Assembly (NCBI RefSeq): GCF_000340215.1
Contig: NW_006921553.1
Coordinates: 175,510 to 239,509, forward strand
Length of the DNA stretch: 64,000 nt
Source: Pseudocercospora fijiensis CIRAD86
Taxonomy: Eukaryota > Ascomycota > Dothideomycetes > Mycosphaerellales > Mycosphaerellaceae
Reading direction: 5' to 3'
Positions 52,414-62,869 of the stretch are shown here, in pieces. The notes beneath the pieces were generated by a model. It worked only from the letters and a program-made list of their open reading frames with translations, had not been told where the DNA came from and did not search any database. The first letter of the stretch is position 1, and every line of letters starts with the position of its first letter. The translations under genes and the position numbers were made by a program.

Positions 52414-52656
52414 ATGGACTCGACTTTCGCTCGTAGTAGTGTCGGCTGTTGTCTTCTTCTCAATATGAGCATCCCGACGAGTTCCACACCATCACAGGGG
52501 GATTTGATCAGCCAAACTCCAAAAGGCAGGCATCGAATCGATACAGGCAGCGAGGGACGCTGGTCAGAAAAGGTTATGAGAATTTTTCGAGACCATCCGA
52601 ATCTGCGCAACGGCGGATGGGCAGCTCACGTCGTTGGTGGAAGCCCTCGCGATTGA
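52414..52656 (+). CDS. 80-aa open frame of unknown function
   Basis: The plus frame starts Met-Asp-Ser-Thr-Phe-Ala and passes a second Met (Met-Ser-Ile-Pro-Thr-Ser-Ser) that could also be the start. Its C-terminal half contains Arg-Ile-Phe-Arg-Asp-His-Pro-Asn-Leu-Arg. The codon pattern is acceptable. The frame beside it (52,449-52,889) continues further, so a frameshift or intron is possible. Confidence 0.25.
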   Translation: MDSTFARSSVGCCLLLNMSIPTSSTPSQGDLISQTPKGRHRIDTGSEGRWSEKVMRIFRDHPNLRNGGWAAHVVGGSPRD

Positions 52657-53320
52657 GGCATAGTCTGAGCCTGAGCCTCAGCCTAGGAGAAGCCGCCGCA
52701 GCGCACGCAGGACGCCATCAACAAGCACGAGTGCCATTTCTCAATGCCGATGAGCCATTTCATTTTCTCTCACCCTGCTACGACAGAGGGTGTGCGCAAG
52801 GTTTGGTTGATCTGACGAAGCAGATTTCTTCTTCAACACTGACAGGCAACCAGCAGCGGCACATTGGCTGCATCACCAGATGCCTGTAGCGAAAGTTTCT
52901 TTCGCGGCCCCAATGTGCCAGGGTGTCTCTCCCGGTAATTGGACTCTTCCGCAGCATATCGACTCATCATCTGGGACTTGCTTGGCCCGGACAGCAATGC
53001 TTTTGCTCCCACTAGGATTTCTTCGGAAGGGATGTGCCCGCAAATCATGAACGAGAACCTAGCAAGCCGAGAAACGATGGAGAAGCTACCCAACATTTCC
53101 GCTCTCCCCCGTACGACATTGTATGCTGCAGACTATGTGCTACTGGCGTTCAACCAGACACGGAGGTGAAACCTTCTACTTGGAATGCAGTGTTGGAGCT
53201 TATGGATCGCTTCCTCGGATTGTGGCTCTTTGAGCACCTTCCTGGTCGATACCGCGTCCCATCCTCCCCTCCCATAGAAGCAGCATCGGCATAGCTCGCC
53301 GGCGGCTGGCCACTGAGTAC
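52657..53320. other. No confident gene
   Basis: A plus frame at 52,939-53,169 looks weakly coding (Leu-Ile-Ile-Trp-Asp-Leu-Leu-Gly-Pro). Nothing firm is seen. Confidence 0.35.
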
Positions 53321-53752
53321 ATGGCATCTCCACCACCCCGAGAGCAGCGAGAGCGACGACCCCGAGGGCTGAGCCTCGATGACCTTTACATCAACCTCGT
53401 AGAGCTTGTTGCGTGTGCCTCGAAGATCTCACTAGAAATACCCGCTGGCAGATTCGCAATCACTTCTTCACTTCCCAGTACTCAATCTGCTGCCTTGGAC
53501 CTACAGCATTCTATTCCAAACGGCCACCCATTGCGAAGCTACCCCATGCGCTGTTCCTTGGCTCCTCCGGCCCTTTTCGAATTCTGCGAGCTCCTTTCAG
53601 TTCCCCATCGCGACACCACTACTACCCATGCCCTTATTCTTGACTCCTCCGGCCTTTTTCAACTCTGCGAGGTCTTTGTGGATGAGTTTCAGCTTCCCAT
53701 GGCGACACGACCTAGGGAAGCTGAGGGTGAATCGATGCCGCGGCTGCGCTAA
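53321..53752 (+). CDS. 143-aa open frame with internal repeat
   Basis: This starts GTACATGGCATCTCC and is uninterrupted for 143 codons. The middle and C-terminal parts contain two related blocks (Ala-Leu-Phe-Glu-Phe-Cys-Glu-Leu and Gly-Leu-Phe-Gln-Leu-Cys-Glu-Val) about 95-100 bp apart. There is no signal peptide, membrane segment or known domain. It is the last gene-like frame before the right RIP block. Confidence 0.35.
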   Translation: MASPPPREQRERRPRGLSLDDLYINLVELVACASKISLEIPAGRFAITSSLPSTQSAALDLQHSIPNGHPLRSYPMRCSLAPPALFEFCELLSVPHRDTTTTHALILDSSGLFQLCEVFVDEFQLPMATRPREAEGESMPRLR

Positions 53753-54329
53753 CAGGTGCGGCGAGAGAGGCGAGTCTTGGTGGGTGGTTCGTTTTCTTGC
53801 TGTTCTTTGCGGAGGCCGCGGCGAGTGTCAGGCTACTTCCTGTTAGCTCAAGTGCGTGATGCGGCACAGAATGCCGCAGCTCCGAATTCGTGGCAGCATC
53901 GGTTCCGGCCTCTATATTGGGAGCGAAGTTTGGAGGGAAGGATAGTTAGGGCAAGAAAGATGTTCGAATGTAGACGTGGACGAGATTGAGCCTTCAAGTG
54001 ACAGGCACGCTTGGGCGTAGGGGGGTGGTTTTGACTAGCTCGAAAGCGTCGAGACCTTACTGCCGGAGAAGGTACCTCCTCGCCATTTTGAACGCGCTTA
54101 TTATTGGGTCCTCCCGCGTTTCTGCCTAACTTTCAGCCTTTAATCGATGCTCGGAAGCGCTCGCTCGATCTCCTATATTACTAGAGCCTATTCGATAACG
54201 TCTAGCTAGCGATTCGTAAGGGCCGGAAGGTAGCACAATATAGGTCTAAACCTTTTCGCCGCTCGCGTATATCTACTATTAGCCTAATAACGCCGACTAG
54301 AGTCTTATACTAGAGCTTCTAGACCTAGG

Positions 54330-54880
54330 TATTATTAAAAATAGCGATACTAAGGGCTAGTTAAAAGCTCGTATTAGGCCTTTCTATACACTAGGCTAGC
54401 GTATTCTAAAGCGTTACGATCTTACATTTGCTTAATAAGCTTTACGATATCGATTAAAGTCTACTAATAGACCCGTTTAACCTATACGTTATTTACTATA
54501 GCTATTTAATTACCTATCTACTAGAACTTATCTAGAAGCTCGGGCTACCATTTTCTATATACTAGGCGAGTATATCTTAAAGGCGGTATAATATAGCGCT
54601 ATGTCTTCTCGTAAATTTGCTTTATAACCTTTACGACTACGATTAATGCCGAGAGACCGGTTAGAATTATAGATTATTTATTAGGGCGCTTCGATTGCCT
54701 ATCTCCTAGAGCTTATCTAGAAGCCCTTCTATATACTACTCGAGTATATTCTAACGGCGTTACGAATTCGATTAAAGTATATAAGTTGACTTATCCGATC
54801 TAGGTATTATTCTATATAGCGCCTTAATTGCCTATCTACTTAAGCTTTTCTTAAACGTCGATTTTAATACTATTCCTCCT
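54330..54880. repeat. RIP-mutated tandem repeat of about 180 bp, three units
   Basis: The blocks CTTATCTAGAAGC..., CTATATACTAGGCGAGTATA... and CGATTAAAGTCTA... recur in the same order, with anchors near 54,352, 54,525 and 54,708. Divergence between units is mostly C/T and G/A. Confidence 0.65.
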
Positions 54881-57500
54881 TTTTAGTAGATACATTAGCG
54901 TACTCTAGAGGTTCTAGAGTCGAAAGTAGGCAGATAATCTTAGTATACTATAGACCGATATACTCGACGTAATATAGTACTTTATATCGGTATATTAAAC
55001 CTACTAGAGTCTAGCGTTAATAACGTCCTTCCTAGAGCTAAGCTACGTAACTTACTAGATCTAATTAATAATAGCTTCGTAATACTACTTATTAGATTAC
55101 TATAGCCCGCTAGATACTATTTCCTATCTTCTCTTAAGTAACTATAGCTCTTATATTAGTATCGTATATGCCTAAAGTTAGATTCTTTACTTAGCTATCC
55201 GATACTACTATTCTAGGAGTACTTACTACTCGCCTAGGACCTAGTAAATTTCCTTAGACCTTAAGCGTTCCGACTATAGTTAGAACTTTTATAATCGCTT
55301 ATTATACCGAGTCTATACTAGAGCTAAGTCTCTATAACCGACCTTAGATCCGTACTTCTTTAACGACTTCTTCGGAGTGTTTACCTACTATACTAGCTTA
55401 ATTTATTAGTCTCTCCGGAAGCCTAAAGTTAAGAAGGAACTTATTAAAGGTTATACTATAGCGCTACTATGTTTTTTACGACGTCCTACTACGATTTCTC
55501 TACCTCCTAGACCTTCCTAATAGCTTCTATATACTCTATAGTATCTATACTAGCCTTAACGTACTTTAATATATAGCTACCTTTAGATTATATTATAGAG
55601 TTACCTTTTCTATATTAAGGCTATATATAGTGCGTTTAATTACTCTATTACTATATTATAGGCTATCTAACTACGGTCGTTATAGTTATAGTAGTTACTC
55701 GAGGCCGAATTAGTATCCCTACGAGGCTAGAATCTACGCGTAAGAATAGCTACTAGTAATTGCCTACCGCTACCTACCGAGCGATTATTAGGAGCTATCC
55801 CCCTCGCGATTTATCTCTAATCTAGCCTCTACGCCTATCTATCGTATTACTACCCTATTCCCGAGTTTTAGGATAGAGAATTTAGAATATAGGCTTCTAC
55901 TAATCTCCGGTTATCTAGTATCAGAATACTATAGACTATACTTAGTATCTTCGAAGACTTTAGCGATTTATAAAAGTTCGTATATATATCTAGATCTAAA
56001 TCTCCCTATTCGTAAAGGGAGAAACAATTACGCAGGTTCCGGATACCTTAAAGACTAAAGCTAAGGTAATAGTATTACTATCGAAATCTAACTATCTATA
56101 GTAGCAACTCGTATAACGTATATAGTAGGCTTATATCTTATCCCTACGATCGTTATAATCGCCGATAGAACTAAAATATCGATATCGAACTATATAGTAG
56201 GTAAGTATAGGCTACGATTAAAGCGTATCCTTATATCTTACTACCCTTTCCCGAATTACTTAATACTAACGATAAGTTCTACTTACCTCCTACTCTAACG
56301 CGAATCTAATACTTTTCTAGATAATCTTAATCCTATATAAGTAATATATAGGCTAAAGTTCTCTCCTTAGAGTATAATATATCTCCTAGCAACCTTAAAG
56401 TTTAGGAATTGTTATACGAAGTGCCTTAAAAGTTAGGGAAATATTCGATACTATTTCTAATTTAGCCGCTACTTTAAAGCAACTATAGAAAGCTCTTTAT
56501 AAGGTCCTTCCTCGCGGTAATCTTTATCTATTTTCGTATCCTAGTATAAAAGTAAAGCAAGTCTAGCTATTATAGTATAACTACGTAAGCTAGTTCGTAT
56601 ATACCTTTAATTACTATAAATACCCCGTCGTAGCTCTAAGAGGCTTTATAGAGACTTGTAATCTATTGTACCCGATTACGATCTTCTAAGGCCTAATCTG
56701 CTATAGGAAATTAATTACTATACTATACTAAAGGCGAGTCGAGGTAGACTTTAGCCTAACTTTAACTTCGGTATACTAAGTAATTCCTAGATACGCTAGC
56801 TTCTCGTATATTAACGGCTTCGTATAAGTAGGCCTATCTAGAGACAAAAAACGCTATCTTCCCGTTAGAGTAAGCTCTATCTACCGCGATTACTACGCCA
56901 ATAATTAGTATAGGGGGTTTTATCTTAGGGATAAGTATAATACTACTCCGCGTTCTCTAGTTATAGCAATTCTTTCTAGCCTTAAATATATACTACGCTA
57001 ACGCTATAGTAACGATACTAAACAAACTCTACTCTACTATAGTATAGTATCTACTACGTCTAAGTATTAGCAATACTTACGCAGGTTAGTAGCACTTTAG
57101 GCAATCCCTATAATGCTTATACTAGTAAGCTATTGCTACTAATATACCGACGACTTAGTTATCGTATATCGCTCTATTACCTTTAGCTTACTAGCGTTCT
57201 AAGCTTCTAATTTTTATTTAGCCGGCTATACTATAAGTATTACCTAAATATAGTAATAATCTACTACCGCTATAAATCCGTCCTCGATACTAACGCTATA
57301 GTAGCTATTAGCGACTGCGCTATAGTATTTCTAGGCTCTGTCGGCTATACTTCTAGAAGTAAGTTCGTAATTACGCTACTCTATATATATACGTACCTAT
57401 TCTACTTAATCTTAATAGCCTTCTTAGCCTTTAGTTTTTAGTATTAGAAGTATTAGAAGAACCTTCGAGATTAATTAGATTTATAAGTATAAGAAGGAAT
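54881..57500. other. RIP-mutated DNA, element type not determined
   Basis: Long frames free of all but TAA/TAG exist on both strands, but RIP makes such frames uninformative. I found no secure reverse transcriptase, integrase or transposase motif. It may be the distal part of a retroelement upstream of the Copia-like remnant. Confidence 0.4.
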
Positions 57501-59020
57501 TAAGCTAAAAGATTATTTACTTATAGCTTATAATTCCTAGCGCTAGGGCATATAAGGAGCTAGTTAGTCTATAGGTTAAATAGTTAAGCAATTAATAGTT
57601 AGTTTACCTATCTACTATATTATAATAGTTATAAGCCTAGATCGTATATAAAGTATTAAAACAACTCGAGAAATTACCCGATTAGGCAGTCCGGTTATAT
57701 TAGCGTAACCTCTATTCGACGGTACTCTATAAAGCGAAAAAGGGACTAACTTAAGATTGTAGTAAAACACTAGTTATTACTCCGCTTTAGACGAGGGTCT
57801 ATAGGTAAAGAGAACCTACTAATACGAATAAAAAGGTCTAGAACTATTATCGATACGACTACTATAAGTTAAGAAATCTAATAATAAAGATATCTACTAC
57901 CGAGACGACTATCGGCGCGGTAAAGGGAGTTCCGTAACCTACTACCGAGAACTATACTATCTAGATCGATCTAATATAGGACTATCTATTAGAGTAAGTT
58001 ATTTAGAAGTATAGGAACGGTATACCGGCTAGTTTAAGCTAAGATTCTGCTTAAATAAGAGCGGTAAAAGAAGACAACGTAAAAGCGGGTACGTTTATTA
58101 AATCTACGGCTAGCGATAAGCCGTATATGCCTCCTAGGACTACGAACTACTAAGGAGATAATCGATAAGATAAAGGAAGTAAGCGAGGTATCGATAAAGA
58201 AAGAGGTATCGATACTACTCTCTTATTTCTATTCCTTTAAATCCCTTAAGGGTATTAATACTACGGCTTCGACTCTTAGGTAAATCTAAACGGAGATTAA
58301 GGCCGCGGATAAAGATAAAACTCCCTTAGAGGCTTCTAAAAATATAGTCCTTATTTCGCCCTTAGGGGAAGAGTATTTGTCTACTATATTCGCCTTAAAG
58401 GCGGCCGGTTTATCTACTCTCTCCTACGTAGAACTCGTCTAACGACTACGGAACGTTAGATATAGTATTGCTAGTTTAAAAGAAGAGGAACTACTAGCCT
58501 TATATACTACGGATTTAACCTAAAGGGCGTCGAAAGATAAGGCTTTTAATAATAGAAAGCCGAAGGGCAATATAGCGAACAAGTCTAAAGGAAAGACTTA
58601 TTACTATTAGTAAAAGGTCGGATACTTTAAGAGGGACTATAGGAAGTATAAAGAGGATCTAAAGAATAGGAAAGTAAAAGAGGAAACTGGGGAGGAGTCT
58701 GGGATCGCGGCTTAGACGGCTATCGACTCGACGGCTCTACTTTTAAATAAAGATTAGGTTCTCGATTTCGTATATACGGGATATATATTTAGCGATAAGG
58801 ACTACTTTACGGACTATAAGGAAGAAACCGGAAAAGTTACTCTAGTAAATAGTAAAACGATAAAGGTCGTAGGATCCGATATGATCCTCGTCTAGTTTAA
58901 AGAAATTCTAACTACGATTCGGGACGTAATATATATATCCGAGATCGGTTATGTTACGGGTAAGCAACGCGTACGTAGATACTAGATATAAGACTTAATA
59001 GGTTCGATAAAGAGCTAGGT
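57500..59020 (+). mobile_element. Copia-like gag/protease remnant, RIP-mutated
   Basis: Near 58,560-58,800 a plus frame (codons at positions divisible by 3) reads Lys-Gly-Asn-Ile-Ala-Asn-Lys, then a zinc-knuckle-like pattern in which expected Cys and His appear as Tyr (58,599, 58,623 and 58,638); the second Cys position is TAG. It is followed by TAG-Val-Leu-Asp-Phe-Val-Tyr-Thr-Gly-Tyr, the position of the Copia protease Trp-x-Leu-Asp-Ser-x-x-Thr-x-His motif after RIP. A helical gag-like region precedes it. No integrase or RT follows, so the copy is truncated near 59,020. Confidence 0.5.
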
Positions 59021-59520
59021 CTATCTACGTGAATCCGAATGGTTTTGTACGGTATACTAAGCGCTAAGTAGTAGGTTAGAGTCGCGTAGGCCGAATGCCT
59101 AAGGCTAGCGCTTTCTACTTAGGGCGTAGCCCTTTATATTACCCCCGTCCTCCTCCCCTTCCGTCGCGGTTTCTATCGCTATTACTTTATCTATTAGATC
59201 TGTACCTATCTAAGCTTCTCTAAAGTAACGCGCTCGTAGTATCCTCCTTTGCGATCGGGGTTTCTACTACTTTCCGGTCGGGGTCGCCGTATCCTAGGCT
59301 TTAAGGGCTATAACTTTCTTCGCGACTGTTAAACCGCGCTCTTTTACCTACTTACCGCTTCCTAAAACGCGCCTTACTTGTACTCGCGCCTTCTATTACC
59401 TTCGCGACCTTTACTTCCGTATCGCTTTCTATAAGTATTAATATTTCCCTCTTCTTCGTCTTCTTCCTCTTTTCTCTATATATATCTCTACTACTACTAC
59501 TGCTACTACTACTACTACTG

Positions 59521-59568
<48 letters not shown>

Positions 59569-60439
59569 ATACCGTAAGTCCCTCCCCTTCCTCCTCGGTT
59601 CCCTTCGTAAAATTAACTTATCCTAGATAGCTCGTCGAATTTACTACGTTAGTTACTATAACTCCGGCGAAGACTACGCCGACTAATCTATAAGGTTCCC
59701 GTCCGATTTGTCGTAGGGTCCGCTAACTTTTCTTAAGCCCGCTAGCTCGAGGGCTTACGCTAATTACGCTCGTAAGAGAATTGCTTATACCCTACTATAA
59801 GTTATCGCGATTCCCGTACCGAATCTCTCGCTAACTATTTAGTCCTTAAATAGCCTACGTAGCCTACGCTAGCTATATCTACGCGACCTACGCTAATGTC
59901 GCCGAGAAGTACTCCGAGCTTTTTAAGGTTCTTAAGGTATAGAAAGCTCTTAAGTCTCTCTAGCCGTAGGGGTTGTTATCTAGGTAAGATTCCCCGTTTC
60001 CTACGATAAAACCCTCGCTAACTGTTTGTTTTAGCGCTATCGCCTCGGAGGTAACGAATACCGTCGCTAATATCGTAGCTTAATAGACTTAGACGTAAGT
60101 TCCTCGCTACCCTTCGACTTTCTCTCGCTAACCTCTCTTTTTTAGTAGCGTTCCGACTACCCTCTACCTCGGTAATAATCGTCTAGGTCCGCTAAAGGAG
60201 TAAAGGTTTCCGTAGGTTTTCTAGTAGGCTCTAGGTAGTTTCGGATGTATTATTATTATTTTTGTTATAGTCCTAAGGTAACCTTCTAATTTCGGGCGGA
60301 GACCCGATACTTACTTATAAATACCTAAATAAAATTCTTCTTAACTTTAAATTATATTTCTCTTCTCTAGTGTTCTAGTAAACCTAAGTCTAATAAGTTA
60401 GTAAGAAAATCCAAACTCTAGAAGTTAGTAAAAGTCCCT
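59021..60439. other. RIP-mutated DNA between two retroelement remnants
   Basis: This contains the (CTA)n run and several CTCGCTAAC-type words near 59,720-60,130. It may include the 3' untranslated region or LTR of the reverse-strand gypsy element, but LTR ends are not recognisable. Confidence 0.4.
59488..59572. repeat. (CTA)n run with residual CTG
   Basis: About 27 CTA triplets with isolated CTG triplets are present. The mixture fits a former (CTG/CAG)n repeat whose TpG has been converted to TpA by RIP. Confidence 0.85.
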
Positions 60440-62650
60440 AGAATCTATAAACCTATTACTCCGCGGAAAAACTCTAGGTAGCCGCGTTATTTCTTCCGTT
60501 TTCCTCTCTTCTCCTAATCTCCTAGAGGCCCGTCGTTCTCCTCGATTTGTCTATATTTCGCTTCGAAGTCGTCTAGCGTAGAGGTATCCGCGATATAGTC
60601 TAGGGATTCCTACGTAGGTTTATAGTACCCGCTCTATTTTACGAGTACTTCTCGCCCTCGGCCTCGCTTCTTTTTCCGAGCGTATAGGATTTCTTCGACC
60701 TACTACTCTTTATACGTCTCGAATAAGATAGGGTCTAGCTATTCGTCGTCGGTTACCTACCCTAGAAGGGGGTCCCGGCTCGTAAGTCTTAGAAGGTCGG
60801 TATAGAATACCGGGTAAATATTACTAGGTATCTCCGAGAGTTATACTAAGATAGGCGATAATACCTCTTCTACTATATACTTAGCGTACTTCGAGTCGAG
60901 GCTCTTCTTTAGTCTACTAGTCTAGTAATTCCTTAGGTCGAGCTAGACCTTGTCTCCGATATAATATACCGGCGCTAGAGTGCTAGTCTTGTTCGCGCTA
61001 TCCTCTTATTTCTATACGGCTTCCGCTATTTATACTTAGTATAGATCTAAGATCTTCTTAATCTTATCTACGAACTCCTCCGCCTGTTTCGCTATAGTTA
61101 GCCGTCTATCGATAGCTAGGTCCTCTTCTAATATAACGGGGGAGGTAGAGTCGTAACCGTAAGTCGCGAAGAAAGAGCTTATTCCTAACCCTGCTTAGTA
61201 TCTCCCGTTAAACGCTAGTTCTACCGTAGGAAGCTATTAGTTCTAATCGGACTGTATCTAGTTAATATAGTTCCGTAGGTAAGCTTATATATCTTAGTTT
61301 ACGCGCTCTAGACCCCCGTCGGTTTATAGGTAGTAGGCGGAGCTTAACCTCTACTTTACGCCGAGTAGTCGATATATCTCCCTTTAGAAAGTGCTTATCT
61401 AATTCGTACCTCTATCGCTAGTAATAGTACGAGGCAGTCCGTAATACCTAACCTAGTATTTTAGAAATAAAACCGCGTATTCCTCTACTTTTATAGAGGG
61501 AGTACCGATAAGGGCGATCTATTTGCTAAGGTAGTCTTTAATTACCTATAGATACCGGTTCCTATCTAACTCCGGTAGGTTAGTTATAAAGTCTATCGAG
61601 ATTTCCTAGAAGAAACGGTCGGGTACCGGTAGTAGTTTTAGGACGCCGTATTTATATTCCCTCTATATCTTATTACGTCTATAATAGTTGCAGTTCCGTA
61701 GGAATTGCCGTACCTACTTCGACTATAGCGGCTAGTAAAAGTCGCGACCTAGTATAGAAGTAGTAGAATCCCGGCTAGGGTAGCTATAGAGCGGCGAGTC
61801 GTAGATCGACTAGATAATCTTCGTGCGTAGTATATCCTACTATAGTTCCTCGGCCCCTATATCTTTATATTCGGTTTCCGTCGTCGCTAGGGCTCCTAGA
61901 ACCTAGAGCTTGCCGTAGTAGCGAAGGAACCCCTTAGGGTCTATTATATAATCCCCGATCTGAATTTTTACTTTAATTTCCGGTTGCAATATTCTATATC
62001 CCTTACGGACTTTCCGTACTACCGTCTAGTATACCGTATCTTTCTCGATAATACTCTTCTATATATCGTTTATCTCTAGGTCCTAGAATAGTTTAGCGCT
62101 TTCTAGCGAAGGCTACGCGGGCTCCGTTTCGTTCGTAAGTAGGGATAACGGGCTCGCCTTTATTATACGCGGGAAGCTACGGATAGTAGTACTAGAAATC
62201 TAAACGTTTTCCGGCTAGTTTAGAGAGAGGTCCGGCTCTAAGAATCTCCGGAACCTCGAAAGCTTATCGTCTTAGCCTAACGTATCTTATTCTCTCTTCG
62301 ATAAGGTATCCGGTAGGATAGCTTCGATTCCCGGCCGGTAGACTAGGGTAAACTAGTACTTCGCTAGTTCTTCCTACTATCGGCTCTATCTTTCGGATAG
62401 CTAGCGCTTTACTATAAAGTATTCTAGGTTCTTATAGTCCGTCTAAATCGTAAAGGGGCTATATAATTTTAGCTCGGAGTCCTAAAACTTAATACTAGAT
62501 ACGACTACGAGCATTTCCTTATCGTAGATATCGTAATTAATCTCCGCTTTATTTAGTTTCTTCGAAAAGAAGCCTACTAGTCGGCGGATCCCCGCCTTTT
62601 CTTAGATAAGGGCGCCCCTAATCGCGAACCCGCTACGTTACGAAAACTTT
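60440..62650 (-). mobile_element. Ty3/gypsy chromovirus pol remnant, RIP-mutated
   Basis: One minus-strand frame carries, in order: the RNase H region (Val-Gly-Phe-Phe-Ser-Lys-Lys-Leu near 62,550; Lys-Asn-Leu-Glu-Tyr-Phe near 62,430; Arg-Pro-Gly-Ile-Glu-Ala near 62,330), the H2C2-type integrase entry region (near 61,720-61,790), the integrase core (Ile-Asp-Phe-Ile-Thr-Asn-Leu-Pro near 61,590; Tyr-Tyr-Gly-Leu-Pro-Arg-Thr-Ile near 61,430) and a chromodomain (60,545-60,700). Trp and Gln positions are TAG/TAA. Reverse transcriptase, protease and gag are missing upstream, where the GATC inverted repeat begins. Such elements integrate through chromodomain contacts with modified histones; this copy is dead. 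Confidence 0.88.
60545..60700 (-). pseudogene. Integrase-associated chromodomain, RIP-mutated
   Basis: The minus frame reads Val-Glu-Glu-Ile-Leu-Tyr-Ala-Arg-Lys-Lys, then Val-Leu-Val-Lys-TAG-Ser-Gly-Tyr, then Tyr-Lys-Pro-Thr-TAG-Glu-Ser-Leu and Leu-Asp-Asp-Phe. The stops sit exactly where the two conserved chromodomain tryptophans belong (TGG to TAG). Confidence 0.85.
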
Positions 62651-62660
62651 TTTTCTAATC

Positions 62661-62812
62661 GCGTCGATCCTATCGATCCTATCGATCCTAAGCGATCCTA
62701 AGCGATCCTAAGCGATCCTAAGCGACCGAGTCGCGACCCGACTCGCGCCCGGATCGCTTAGGATCGATAGGATCGACGCGATCGACGCGATCGACGCGAT
62801 CGATAAGATCGA
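62661..62812. repeat. GATC-based short tandem repeat forming an inverted repeat
   Basis: The left arm is built from GATCCTATC and GATCCTAAGC units and the right arm from GGATCGCTTA, GGATCGATA and GATCGACGC units, meeting around a GACCGAGTCGCGACCCGACTC centre near 62,730. Much of the left arm is the reverse complement of the right. It lies exactly at the truncated end of the gypsy pol remnant. Confidence 0.8.
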
Positions 62813-62869
62813 TAGGGTGAATTTTTATATATATAGGATCGCTCTAGGTCGCTCGCAGTCGTAGTCGTT

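Noticed and set aside
57110..57180. Tyr-Thr-Asp-Asp-Leu motif resembling reverse transcriptase
   Set aside because: Flanking residues do not match RT motifs of Copia, gypsy or LINE families, and the frame is uninformative in RIP DNA.
62640..62810. CCTAA-containing repeats that might suggest telomeric DNA
   Set aside because: The units are GATCCTAAGC, not TTAGGG/CCCTAA, and form an inverted internal array.
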